Assembly: GCF_029227915.1 (NCBI RefSeq)
Contig: NC_079876.1
Location: 11,284,001 to 11,348,000, forward strand
Source: Hydractinia symbiolongicarpus
Taxonomy: Eukaryota > Cnidaria > Hydrozoa > Anthoathecata > Hydractiniidae
Direction of reading: 5' to 3'
Length of the DNA: 64,000 bases
Shown: positions 1-13,108 of the stretch, piece by piece
Position numbering within the stretch: the first letter of the stretch is position 1
How the letters are laid out: the number at the start of each line of letters is the position of its first letter
Program-made: the position numbers and the translations under genes
The notes under the pieces: model-generated
What the model was told of the DNA's origin: nothing
The model's database searches: none
What the model saw: only the letters and a program-made list of their open reading frames with translations

Positions 1-3000
1 AAGGACTCAATTTGGTCAAGAATTAGCTAGGCCAACATGTTTGCACTTTTTCTAATAATACTTTTTTGGTTTGCTGCATTATTATTGCAAAGCGAAATTG
101 TGGCACACGTTTGTTACGCACAGTATACCAAGAGAAATATCGAGATTCTCACAAATTTCAACAGAATTTAAATCATATAAAGTCAGTATAAGGAAATATA
201 ACACTTATTTTTCACAAAAGGTTATTTTTTTGTGTACTAGAACAAATAAGTTTGGACCGAGAAGCTGTAATAAAAGTTAGCTAAAAATGCCAATAAGTTT
301 GGGTTTGTATTCGCTCTTGCGTTCCCCTCCCTTATTTTCCAATTTTCCGTTTGCCTGAAGAGAAAAACTTTAAAAGTAAAATAAAGCAGTGAAAAAAACG
401 ACCATCGGCTAACTTGAAGTATATTTTACAGACCTAACACAAATACATATCTAAGGTAATTAAAACACAAATCTTATTTATTTTTGTGTATTCTACCTCA
501 AAGAATTTTATATTGGTCTCATTCTGTGGGATCAAATGATTACGCACAATAAAATGTAGTGGAAGTGATTTTGTGATGGCAAAACAAAACAAAAATAGTT
601 TCAAACTTTTATTTTGTTTAACTATTTTCGCATGTTTTTTAAATTTTTCAACACTCGAACATCTCAATAAGTTTTACACCATGTGGGCTTTGGTTCAGTA
701 ATGGTGACGACCGTTAAGGTAATTTTTGTTTTGGGAGATAAGGGTTGGACATAAAACCTCTAATGTTCTCTTTAGCCTGTTAATCGCGCATAGAAAAACT
801 TTATATTAAGGCCCTTTAAGGCTTCGTCATTTTCTTTACGCGTCTAACCCTATGTTTTTGCGTTGTGTTTCATGAACTTTACAATAATGTAGTATAGTTA
901 ATTTATGAATAGTACAGGCAAATATGTGTGATTTTTTTTCCGTTTTTACATAAGTTACAAGTTATCTTCTAACAACTGCACTTTTGTGAACTCAACAGAA
1001 CTACTCTCGAAAGGCCTTTTGGGATGTGAAACCACATAAAAAACTTTTCCCAAATTTCATGTTTTTCAAAACTTTTGTATTCAGTTTAGCTAAATTAGCA
1101 TGTGTGAGTTTTTTAATATTTTAATCTCAGGAAATCCTCCACCAAGCATTCCCGCCTCTTGTTCTTGATGAACAAATTTTGCTTGCAACTTGCAAGAATG
1201 CTTCGCAACCTTTTTTTAATTTCCAGTGATACTTACTGAGTTTTCAGATTAATCTATTAGGCACCTGATGCCAAATATATAGGTTCCACATCGCGGAGAG
1301 CTTTTGATATTGGCTATCACTCGAAACTACCTCTAAAAATCTCTATGAAATTCTTTAATCGGGAAAATAGAATAATTTTCGTTACGATTATCCTTAGGAC
1401 TTCAAACTTTTTTTCGTAAGAGGAATATTTTTTAGAATTTCGGTCACGTTGTGAATGTGAATACCCGATTTTTTTAAATGTTGCCCGAAAACCGGGAAAG
1501 AACAGATTCTCAGTCAATTTTCGGAATTTATTCATACGCACTATGGAATTTAAGTAAATGTCCACTTTTAACATTTAATATTTGTTAATGATGAAGCTGT
1601 TATAACTAATTTCCTTTATTCTGTTCTTGCTAAGCTTTTTGAAAGGTCGTTAATTTTGGATGATGTAGGGGTGGTTGATTCACGCCCTCTGTAATTTTAC
1701 AGTTAAATTTCGCTGGATATAAAACTTATCAAAGTATTGTCCAAACCTATAATTAACAACTTGGTCTGAAAAAACATTAATGAAAGCATTTTTCCCAATA
1801 CCGTCTTAAAATATATCGAAATGCGACAAAATTACCTCAAATTTAAGATTCATAAAAGATTTATACTTTTGCATGGAATATAGTCACAATAAAAATGGCA
1901 AACACAACGTAATATCTCCTAAAGGCTATTTGACATTTATAGCTCAATAACATATAGAAAGTTATGAAAAAAACATTAAACAAGGCGGGTGATTTCGGAA
2001 TAAATGTTTTCCTCATATAGATGCCTCTCTTTTGAAACACTTTCTCAAGGCGTTTAATTGAAGCATTACGGTATATTGTGTTCGGTAAAATATACATTAA
2101 AAAAGTAAATATATACATATTTACAAAGTAGATATTGTGTTCTATCTAGGATATATTTATAGGTGTAAATATAAACTATTCCATGAAAATACAACTTTTT
2201 CATTTTTGTAAGCAATTTAATGACGTGTGATAATAGTAAAAATAATTTTTAACTCAAATTTACCAAATTAACTTAAAATGATGATATAGCAAGTTTCAAG
2301 TCTTTATTTTAATTTTATTTTTTGCAGAAAGTATGTTTTCGAACAAGAAGTATATACTTCACTGGGAACTTTAACAGCTATTTTCCACTTTAAGAAAATT
2401 TTCCAAGAAACAGAATGTTCAAGAACAGAAAAAAAATTCTACTTGTAATTTCCATTTCATAATAGGGTGATTCAGTACGAATTAACATAATTATTTTGTT
2501 TTACCAGTTACAAAGAGGGTACTCTAAAATTATAGCCTAAGGACTGAGTAGAATGTAAAAATCCTGAACTCTTCTCTATCGAGAAAATAATATGTAACTA
2601 ATGCAATTTCTAGAAAATTACAGCTCGATAAAAGTTGCGAAAAATAACAAAATTTCAGGATTTCCACAAACTCAAGCATGAAGAGGGTTAATATAATAAT
2701 TTGTTTTAACTGACAAATGATTGCATTAGTTAATTATACTTAAACAATAAAAAACAATTAACATGACCTTACACATTGTGTCAGTTACTTGCTTAATGGT
2801 GAAAGCGTGTTACATTTCAGTAAGTCAGCGCAACAAAGAAAAAAGAAAGTAAAAAAGAAAAAGCTCCTGGAACATCACATAAAGTATTACTAACAAGACC
2901 CCTAAAGTTTAAAAAATGACCACAATAGCAACCGTTTAAAATTATTTCTAAAACTTTGAAAATTAAAAATTCAAAAAAGTTCAACAAAAATTAACATAAC

Positions 3001-3228
3001 TGTAAACAACACGCAAAGGAGTTAATAATAGGAAAAGGGTAATATAAATGGTTGCATTAGTCAATTATACTTAACTGAAAAACCAATTACCATGACCTTA
3101 CACGTTTGTGTTGGTGCTTTTCAGTAGTAAACACAAATACATGGTATCTTGTTCAGATGAAAATTCTGAAGATTACCTTATGCTCAATTTAAAATCAGTC
3201 AGCAATAACAAATAGTATAATTCGTTAC
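1..3228 (-). other. Intron sequence of RING/zinc-finger gene A; left copy of a segmental duplication
   Basis: No coding exon is visible here. The stretch follows the last visible exon of gene A (low end 3229) and should be the long intron before a C-terminal exon lying left of the window. It is paralogous to about 8245-9886 of gene B: the first 50 bases match the start of that stretch, and 1545-3228 runs parallel to about 8580-9886 with many small differences. Bases of roughly 56-1540 have no clear counterpart in gene B, so this copy carries extra DNA or the other copy lost it. Short open frames here have no family resemblance and are treated as chance. Confidence 0.6.
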
Positions 3229-4964
3229 CTTTACAGAGCAGCCAATTGAATGGAATGAACAATCAATGAGTTGGTATAAACAATCTTTTAAAAGATGATT
3301 TTCAATCTGAAAGCAAGTAAAATAAACCTATAATAACATTTACTTTCAGGATAAAAGAATTTCTTGCAGCATTAGCTAACTTAGGGACAAATCAACAAAC
3401 CTTGCACTTTGGAACCAATTCTGAACACAGATGATTTGAACATGTAACAGGATAATATTCACAAACTTCAAAATGATTCTAAAATGTTAGATTACAGAGA
3501 CAGTTATCATTGGATAGAAGGTAGTAAAACAATAAAAACATTGTTCAGAAATACCTTAAAATAGAACAATGTAAACATAAGAATTTTATAATCACTAACT
3601 TGAAGTTCATTTGGAAGAAATGATTCAGTACAATAATCACATTGTATTACTCTATATTCACAAATTGATTTGTGTTTATGTAATGCTTGTCTTTGCATTT
3701 CATCATTACATCCATCAAACGGACATTCTACCATTTGATATTTGCAAGTAGACTGATGATCCTAATGATAAAAACTTATCATGTAAATAATTTAAAATTT
3801 ATTTCTCTTTGCTTTGACTTCACTCCAAAAGAATTACAAATAAAAGTCGTGTGTGATACTTAAAGCCGAATTGATGATCCTAATGATAAATAAAGGTTGT
3901 GTTGTTCAATCAACCACTTTTCTAATAAACACAATGGTAAACCAATAAAAAACGCACACCTCCATCATCTGCAATTCTCCATTCCATTCACAACCAAGTT
4001 GATTATTTGTACATTTCACTTTTATTGCAGCTATGATTCTATCAAGCATTGAGTTGTGAAATACCTGATGAAAAAAGAATATTTAAAAACAAATATGAAA
4101 CCCAAATTTTTTACCAGATATTGAGAGGTCCTTGAACATAATTTCTGTCAAAAAATAATTTCTATATTATACTTTTATTTGAAGAAATTACCATTTAATG
4201 TAAAATTATTGTTTTTTGTGTCTTCGTTGTTTTCACACAATAATACTGATAAGAAAACAAAGTTATTAAATTAGTGTACTTTCTTTCTATATAGTATTGC
4301 CTGACAAAAATCAGATTTAGAAAAATTTAGTGTCTGGTGATTTATTGTTAAAATTTTTTCTTACCTATCGGCATTTTTTCAATTTTAGGATTTCGATTTT
4401 TTCGCATATTCTGTCACAAATTTTAGAGTTCTTTTTTTTAATTTTTTAATAATTAAATCCTTAAACAGGGTCCCAACAAGTTTTAAAAGTAGGGGTGTAG
4501 AAAAGACTTTATGCGAAAAAATTATTCTGATTCTAGATTTTCTCCATTTTTCGGCAGCTCTTTGACAAACAGAACTTCGAAGTTTCACACTTTTTGTGTT
4601 GGGGACTCCTAAAGTCGTTTACAACACAAGCATTATTTAGTTTTAATTAAACCACTCACTTGATCCTTATTGACATTTTGTCGACAGGATGGACAAACCA
4701 ACTCAATGTTTCTGTAACAACAAATAAGGTAAAGATAAAGATTCAATTTTTACTGTCTAGGACTATTTTATATATAAACTTTCCACCATAAAATTTCCAC
4801 CTGTGTCTGCATGATTCGCTTAATGCATGAAAACATGATTTACACATTCCATGTCCACAGTTCATCTGAATAGCATCACGCATCAACTTCAAACAAATAA
4901 TACAATAAGCATCTTTAAATACAGCTCCAACATCACCAACAATTTCTACATCATATCCTTCCAT
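3229..4964 (-). CDS. RING-finger / TRAF-type zinc-finger protein, gene A (partial, 3' end off window)
   Basis: Six exons are visible on the minus strand: 4964-4801, 4711-4660, 4064-3960, 3761-3600, 3478-3401 and 3306-3229 (639 bp, 213 codons). After a 2-base phase at the first junction every exon is phase 0. The protein starts MEGYDVEIV and has a C3HC4 RING split over exons 1-2 (CIICLKL, then CGHGMC, then CPSC). Exons 3-6 hold Cys/His segments typical of TRAF zinc fingers (CEW, CKYQMVECPFDGC, CDYC, CSNHLC, CSFHSIGC). RING plus TRAF fingers usually means an E3 ubiquitin ligase or signalling adaptor in the cytoplasm; that role is inferred from family. The start is the first ATG after an in-frame stop; paralogue B begins 14 residues earlier. 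The last exon should lie left of position 1 by comparison with gene B. Confidence 0.85.
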
Positions 4965-6982
4965 TATCTCTTCTTGATTAACTGTACTTTTTCCGTTTAT
5001 CTTTTCGTAATTAGTTGCTTTTACGACTGTATGTTTTTATAACCCTGAGAGAGAAAGACATAGAATTTACAGTGGGAAGAACACAATATTTAAGCGGCTA
5101 AATTGCATAAAACTATTTCAAAATTATAAAAGTACTGGGGATCGTAATAGTACAGTACAGTTTTTTTTTTGAAATGCAATTTTGTGTTTTCACAGCAAAC
5201 ATTTTTTTTCCTTGGTAAACGCGCACAAACATTTATGATAAACTCATCTAAAATGACATAATTATTGTCTGTATAAAAAAATATTTTGCTAGCGAAAATG
5301 CGTTTAGTAACAATTACCAATGAAATTATTTTTTGGATTAAGCAACATTATGTAATCATGCCTATCCTTGAAAATTGAGCCTCGTAAGGTTTTCACTTTA
5401 AAGCTTATATTATTATTGTTGATGTCCAGCATGGTAAGCCACACTTTAAAAAAAAGTTATTCGAATTAAGCGCATGCTAATTCTGTTGCTGTCGCGCAAC
5501 AAGCTTGGCTGTGTCCATACGTTTATCCGTCTGTAACAAGAAAAGTGAAATATATCTCCAATAATGTAAGGTAATGCTTAATACGTATCACTTAAATTCA
5601 TAATTTTAAAAAGAAGAAATCGTGCTTTAGATAAACTCTTTTACCATAACGTACAATTAAAACAATTAAAAGTGTTGATCCAACAACGCTAACAACTTTT
5701 TCGTTACGTTGTTTTAACAAATTTGAATGTTTCTTTCAATTTTTTTTTTAATCTTACGAAATATAAAAACAATTGTAATAAAACAGTGAAACAACTTAAA
5801 TCAAAATTTTTACCAATGCATTTACCCACAGATTTATATAATAAATATAGCGTAACACGCCTTATTGATAGGACTAAAAAATTCTTTCTGCTTCAGGAAC
5901 GTTTAAGTGCAAGAGTTCTTAACTATTCCCCAGATTGGCTATTGATTTTATTATTATTTCATACAAGATATTTGAAGATTTAATAATAGAGACAGAGTTC
6001 GGAGAGGTTACGTTACAAAAATAAAATGAAAACATAAAAATTCGCTAAAAATAAAATAAAACAGAAAATACATTAAAACTTTTTAGCGCACACAAGTCTG
6101 TATTCTTTTCTAATGCAAAACTAATTCAAATTTGATGAGCAAACATGTCTTATCTAAAAAAATCCAATTAAACACAAGTCTCCTTCATTGTCTTATAACT
6201 CTCTGTGAAGTCTTGGATGAACTAAACATTCACAGTGGTGAAGAACACTGGCTCCTTAGCGACATTTTATTGATTATATAAAACAAAAAATAATTCAACT
6301 TTGAATATTTATGTTCGTTTAATTTAATTGTTTTTCTTTCCAAAAAAGAGGTGCAACAAATCTTCCAACAAGTTTTAGCTTTTTCAAGAAAACAATAACT
6401 TTACTTAAGCAATGAGGACAAAAATATAAGCATTTTACACTGTAGAATTGAAAAATAAGTAGAAATTGGACTAGTTTCTCAGAAGAAAAACCATATGATC
6501 AACCGTATGATAACTAACATTATACAACACGCCAAAGCGGATTGGCGCAATGTTATTCAAATTTATATATTTCTTACAACAAAATCATAAAATTAAAACA
6601 TAATTAAAATCGACATTGTGAAACAATTCCCCTGATCAACCAATTATAACGAGTGCATGGCTTTATTCTTCTGAGGCTAATCGTTTATTGATTTGCTGTG
6701 TATTTCATTTGTTCACGCATAATTAATAATACTAAATACATAATACAATATTTAAAGGAAGCTAATAACCCATAGGTAATTTCATATCCAGAAGTCAGGG
6801 TTGATTAATAGTTATTTCTTCTTTGTTGTTGATGAAAATCATTACCCTCTCCCCTAAGGATTGATGGTTTGTTTAGGTGTAGTGTTACACAAATTTAAAG
6901 TAAAAATTAAATCTCTCCATAAGTTGTATCACCAATTGTCCAAATATAAACAACTTTCCAAATTTCTTTACACCATAAAAAA
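4965..6982. other. Intergenic region between genes A and B
   Basis: AT-rich sequence between the first exon of gene A and the last exon of gene B. I see no conserved coding block. It should contain the promoter and 5' leader of gene A near 4965-5100 and the 3' untranslated part of gene B near 6700-6982, but neither has a clear boundary. The short open frames at 5090-5320 and 5723-5983 are low-complexity and look like chance. Confidence 0.5.
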
Positions 6983-9900
6983 TCAGTATACGATTTCTAA
7001 CAAAAACCAGCCGTTTACTATATATTTACTTTGCATCAATTCGTTACAGACTTTGCATTCATGTTGGTTCATTGATGGATAATACTCTAATTTAGTTCTT
7101 TCACCATTTTGATTTATCGAAAAAACTTCTTTTATTTCTTTTGCTGCAACACACACTTTATTATTACTTAGTATTAATTCAAACTCATGATTGGCAGATT
7201 TAAATTCTTGCCGCTTGTTAGACATACTAGATAATTGATACCTGATGTAAACACAATTTTTTAATTCGACAATGTTGTCCTTCCCAAACACTGAGAAATC
7301 TCTATCAAAGAAATTCTTTAAATTGTCACAAAATCTTTCTATTCTTGAAACTTGCTGAAAATTATAAATTTTTGAATTCCGCTTTAAAGATTCCATAACA
7401 CCACTCCAGTATGACAGAGGCAAAGCTATTCCACTCTTAACAGTTTCTGAAACACCAGAAAGACTTGACAATTCTCTTAAAAAACACTCATCATAATTTT
7501 GCTTTTGTGCATTTTTGAAATTCGTTAATGCTCTCTCAACTCTATTTAGATTAAAAGTTTCGCAAATCATAACGTCTAACTCTGTGTTTGTGACAGAAGG
7601 ATCATTTAAGATTTCTTCTTTTACATTAGCTTTAACTTCTTTCTTGGCCACTTTTTTTTCACCTTCATTATCTGTAAAAGACCCAGTTAATTCGTCTGGA
7701 GTAAGGCAAGTTAATGTTTGAAATTTTAGTTCAATGTTTATTAACTTTAAGATGACATTTTCATATTGTTCTTTGTATTTATTGAGTTTGTTGTCAGTTA
7801 CCTTAGCTTCTTCTCTCACAGTAATGATGTCATTTTCTAATAATTCAATCTTTGTGAGTAATTTTTGATCACTTTCAGCAGCTTCTAATCTAATCATTTT
7901 GTTTTCGTCTTGTAGTTGTTCAATCATTTTATTCTTCAAATGAGAATCTTGTAACAAGAACAACATGTGTTGTTGGTTGTACTCCATCGAATGTTGATTC
8001 AAATCTTTTCGTAAGACCTGAAATAGATATAGATACAGAATTAAAATAAACAAAAAATCACTATGGCCTCCAAAACCAAGTATTAGGCTATAAGCATAAT
8101 TTTGATACAAGTGCCATTATAAAAGATTAAGAATCATTGTCTGAGAAAATTAGACAGAGCGAGGTAGTGATGTCTTTAATGTGGTAGAACACGCTTAAAA
8201 TATTGTCAAAAATTTCTTGTCTCAAGGAAGATCTGGCCTCCAAAAAAAGACTCAATTTAGTCAAAAAATAGCTTGGGTAATATGTTCGCACTTTTAAATT
8301 CATGTATGAGGCTAAATGTTTAAAGAGAGTTAAAAGTTAATATTCTTCCAAGTTTGAGCAATAATGTCTGGACATTTAATTGGGAAAAATGTTAGATTTG
8401 TTTTTTGTAATAAAATTTAAAGTTGACTCTCACTGAAACTATTTGCAATAGCTTTAAAGATTCAAATAACTTTCTGAACAATCTCATAATATTTACGTTC
8501 CTTCTCTGTTCTCTTTTTGTATTTTGCTCGAACATGTACTTCAATATTGCATTGTTGTTTTATCTCTCCAAGCAGCTCCCAAATATGGAATTTAAGTAAA
8601 TGTGCACTTTTAACATTTACTAACTGTTTATAGTGAAGCTGTTATAAATTATTTCCTTTATTCTCTTCTTCCTGAGCTTCTTTAAATGTCGTCAATTTCG
8701 TGTGAGGAGGGTGTGCTTGATTCGAGCTCTCTGTAATTTTACAGTTACATTAAATTTTGTTGGGTATAAAATTAAATTTAGTTGGGTATAAAATTTAATT
8801 TTGTTGGGTATAAAACTTATCAAGGTGTTGCAGAAACACTGAGTAACATTTAGTCTGAAAATATATTGTTGAAAGCATCTTAAAATCCACGAAAATGTGA
8901 CAAAAATTACATCAAAAATGAGATTCGTGAAAAACGCAATATCTGATATGATATTTTCTGATATGTCTACTAGGCAAAAAAGCAAAAAAAAAAAAAGAAA
9001 CTTATTAATTGAAACTTAATTAAAACTAAACATGACAAACACAACGTAATGTCCCGTAAAGGTTACTGGAAATTTACAGCTCAACAAAACTTCAAGGAGT
9101 AACTGTAAACATGTACAAAGTTGTGAAAAAAAACATTAAACCAGTTACAAGGAGGGTACTCTAAAATTAGAGTCTAAGGACTGAGTAGAATGTAAATATC
9201 CTGCAACCTTCTCTATCGAATTCCCGCACATCAAAAAACAGACAAGATAATGTATAACTAATGCGATTTCTAGAAAATTACAGCTTGATAAAAGTTGCGA
9301 AAAATAACAAAATTTCAAGATTTCTACAAACTCAGGGTATGAATAAGCATGAAGACGGTTAATATAATATTTTGTTTTAACTGACAAATGATTGCATTAG
9401 TTAATTATACTTAAACAAAAAAACAATTACAATGACATAACACATTGTGTCAGTTACTTGCTTAATGGTGAAAGTGTGTTTTATTTTAATGAGTTAGCGC
9501 AACAAAGAGAAAAGAAAGTAAAAAAGAAAAAGCTCCTGGAACATCACCAAAAGTATTACTAACAAGACCCCTAAAGCTTAAAAAAAATGACCACCATAGC
9601 AACCGTTTAACATTATTTCTAAAACTTTGAAAAATTAAAAATTCAAAAAAGTTCAACAAAAATTAACATAACTGTAAACAACACGCAAAGGAGTTAATAA
9701 TAGGAAAAGGGTAATATAAATGGTTACATTAGTCAATCATACTTAACCGAAAAACCAATTACCATGACCTTACACGGTTGTGTAGTAAACACAAATACAT
9801 GGTATCTTGTTCAGATGAAAATTCTGAAGATTACCTTATGCTCAATTTAAAATCAGTCAGCAATAACAAATAGTATATTTCGTTACCTTTACAGAGCAGC

Positions 9901-11673
9901 CAATTGAATGGAATGAACAATTAATGTGTTGGTATAAACAATCTTTTAAAAGATGATTTTCAACCTGAAAGCAAGTAAAATAAACCTATAATAACATTCA
10001 CTTTCAGGATAAAAGAATTTCTTGCAGCATTAGCTAACTTAGGGACAAATCAACAAACCTTGCATTTTGGAACCAATTCTGAACACAGCTGATTTGAACA
10101 TGTGACAGGATAATATTCACAAACTTCAAAATGATTCTAAAATGTTAGATTAGAGAGACAGTTATCATTGGATAGAAGGTAGTAAAACAAAAACATTGTT
10201 CAGAAATACCTTAAAATAGAACAAAGCAAACATAAGAATTTTGTAATTACTAACTTGAAGTTCATTTGGAAGAAATGATTCAGTACAATAATCACATTGT
10301 ATTACTCTATATTCACAAATTGATTTGTGTTTATGTAATGCTTGTCTTTGCATTTCTTCATTACATCCATCAAACGGACATTCTACCATTTGATATTTGC
10401 AAGTAGACTGATGATCCTAATGATAAAAAATTATCATGTAAATAATAAAAATTTATCATGTAAATAATTCAAAATTTATTTCTGTTTGTTTTAACTTCAG
10501 TCCAAAAGAATTACAAATAAAAGTCGTGTGTGATACTTAAAACCGAATTTATGATACTAATGATAAATAAAGGTTGTGTTGTTCAATCAACCACTTTTCT
10601 AATAAACACAATGGTAAACCAATAAAAAACGCGCACCTCCATCATCTGCAATTCTCCATTCCATTCACAACCAAGTTCATTATTTGTACATTTCACTTTT
10701 ATTGCAGCTATGATTCTATCAAGCATTGAGTTGTGAAATACCTGATGAAAAAAGAATATTTAAAAACAAATATGAAACCCAGATTTTTTACCAGATATTG
10801 AGAGGTCCTTGAACTGCCTGTAAAAAATATCTCTATTATACTTTTATTTGAAGAAATTACCATTTAATGTAAAATTATTGTTTGTGTCTTCTTTGTTTTC
10901 ACACAATAATACTGATAAGAAAACAAAGTTATTAAATTAGTGTACTTTCTTTCTATATAGTATTGCCTGACAAAATCAGATTTAGAAAAATTTAGTGTCT
11001 ACTGTTTTATTATTAAAATTTTTCTTACCTATCGGCATTTTTTCAATTTTAGGATTTCGATTTTTTCGCATATTCTGTCACAAATTTTAGAGTTCTTTTT
11101 TTTAAATTTTTTAATAATTAAATCCTTAAACAGGGTCCCAACACGTTTTAAAAGTAGAGGTGTAGAAAAGACTTTATGCGAAAAAATTATTCTGATTCTA
11201 GATTTTCCCCATTTTTCGGCAGCTCTTTGACAAACAGAACTTCGAAGTTTCACACTTTTTGTGTTGGGGACTCTTAAAGTCGTTTACAACACAAGCATTA
11301 TTTAGTTTTAATTAAACCACTCACTTGATCCTTATTGACATTTTGTCGACACGATGGACAAACCAACTCAATGTTTCTGTAACAAGAAATAAGGTAAAGA
11401 TCATTGAACTTTTACTATCTACCAATGTTTTTCATTTTTAAGGTGCAACAGTGTTTAAAAAGGTTATTCTTTCCACCTTTGTCTGCATGATTCGCTCAAT
11501 GCATGAAAACATGCTTTACACATTCCATGTCCACAGTTCATCTGAATAGCATCACGCATCAACTTCAAACAAATAATACAATATGCATCTTTAAATACAT
11601 CACCAGCAACCTCCACATCATAACCTTCCATTATTTCTTCTTGTTTTACTGCACTGTCCATACTTATTTTCAA
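6983..11673 (-). CDS. RING-finger / TRAF-type zinc-finger / coiled-coil protein, gene B
   Basis: Seven minus-strand exons join in frame: 11673-11477, 11376-11325, 10741-10637, 10416-10255, 10136-10059, 9964-9887 and 8017-6983 (1707 bp, 568 residues). Exons 2-6 have the same lengths and phases as gene A. Residues about 20-85 are a C3HC4 RING (CIICLKL, CGHGMC, CPSC); about 85-223 are TRAF-type zinc fingers. The single large last exon begins VLRKDLNQH and first encodes a charged, Leu/Glu/Lys-rich stretch of about 85 residues that looks like coiled coil. About 250 further residues follow with Cys pairs near the end (CKVC); I do not recognise this part and it is not an obvious MATH domain. A probable E3 ligase or adaptor; substrate unknown. 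A 1.87-kb intron precedes the last exon. Confidence 0.85.
8018..9886 (-). other. Long last intron of gene B; right copy of the segmental duplication
   Basis: A 1.87-kb intron bounded by a GTAACG donor (9886) and a pyrimidine-rich CAG acceptor at 8018. From about 8245 upward it parallels the left end of the window. It holds a private 22-bp tandem repeat at about 8754-8818. No exon with a sensible phase or zinc-finger pattern is visible inside it. Confidence 0.6.
8754..8818. repeat. 22-bp tandem repeat, about three copies, specific to gene B's intron
   Basis: The phrase GTTGGGTATAAAA recurs at 8759, 8781 and 8803, a 22-bp period. The matching place in the left duplicate (near 1707) has a single diverged copy, so the expansion happened after the segmental duplication or was lost from the other copy. 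Confidence 0.75.
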
Positions 11674-13108
11674 TTATTCGATTTTACGCTATATTTTATA
11701 TTATAACTGTAAGAAAGAAATATAGTACAGGATTTGCAAACAATTTCTACGTCTTACAATTTTGTTGCGTTTGCATATTCTTCCACACTTTCAATATTTT
11801 CTTAAGCCTCACAAATGTAAAAAAGATTTGTTTCTGTAAAAAAAGGAGCCTTACTTTGTGTTTAGTCATGTTAATTAGATTTCAAAGTTCTTAAAATATG
11901 CACGGATTGGTTACTTGTTTATCCTTGACTTATAAAAAACATTTTTGATGATTTCGGAAAGGGTGATATAAAAATTTAAATACCTAAAATTGGGTGAAAA
12001 ACAAAATAAAATAGAAAAACGAACAAACATTTTGACACAAACATTCACGCTAAACATAAAATGAATATAATCCTAAAAAGAATAAGAATTCAGAAAAAAA
12101 GACTGTGAAAACAAACACATACATACTCTTTATTCTTCTTAAAATATTTTAAAATTACAACTAGTTTCGGTTTGATGTGTACAAATTTCATCAAAAATCC
12201 TATTTAAAAAATATCTGCATTTCTTTGTTAGTTCTCAAAGCTGGGTTCATTACTTTAAAACTTGGGAGAGCATTACAAATTAATAGTTGGAAGAAAAGTT
12301 TGAAAAAAACTCAAAAATTACATTGTAAAAAGATAAACAATTTTCTTTTGCAATTTTCTCAACCACTAGAGAAAATTATAACATTTTTAAAAAATATGGA
12401 AATCGAAAACCTGACATACACCAGAAGACTTGTTTTTACAAAATAATTTCAAATTTTCACATAACTGTCTAGTCCTTAAGGTTCTGTTTTAATTTAATTT
12501 TTTAGACGAAGCAATCACATTCTGAAAACAGATGTGTAACTAAAAAATTAACAGTTTTGACCTTACAAATCAAAAAAAAAAAGAGAAGGGAAAAAAAATT
12601 GTCTACAAAAAAGCCCATGTGTGATTGTGTCTTTCTTTTCGATGATCGAAAACACACACAAAAAAGCGGATCATTATAGATCTGTTTAATAATGTGCAAG
12701 ACATCAGATTTTACCAACAATGACGATACAAACAAAAGTGACAATTTAGAAAAAAGTATTAAACGTGGTCATTCACTCTTATAGAAATCTTATATACACA
12801 GTAAAATATTTCCACTTCGTAAAAATATAAATATGAAATACACGATAACACTTTTGATAAATAAATATCCATGGTAATAACTTTTTCAGAGATAAAAAGA
12901 ACTGGCAAAAATTTATTTCATAATTTAAATATGCTTTCACTTATCTATCAGAAGACAACAAAATCTATGATAAATAAAAATAACAAATTCTAAAACGTGT
13001 GAACTTGCTTGAACAAGAAAGAACTTCTATGAATATATATCCAGTGAAGATACTTTGTTCTACAGAAGACCAAAATAAATACGCGTCACGAACAACCAAC
13101 TGTATAAT
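11674..13108. other. Intergenic region between genes B and C
   Basis: AT-rich and low-complexity in places. It must hold the promoter of gene B on its left and the 3' untranslated region of gene C on its right. No conserved protein segment, RNA gene or clear mobile element was seen. The open frame at 12177-12446 is Lys/Leu-rich with no recognisable pattern. Confidence 0.5.
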
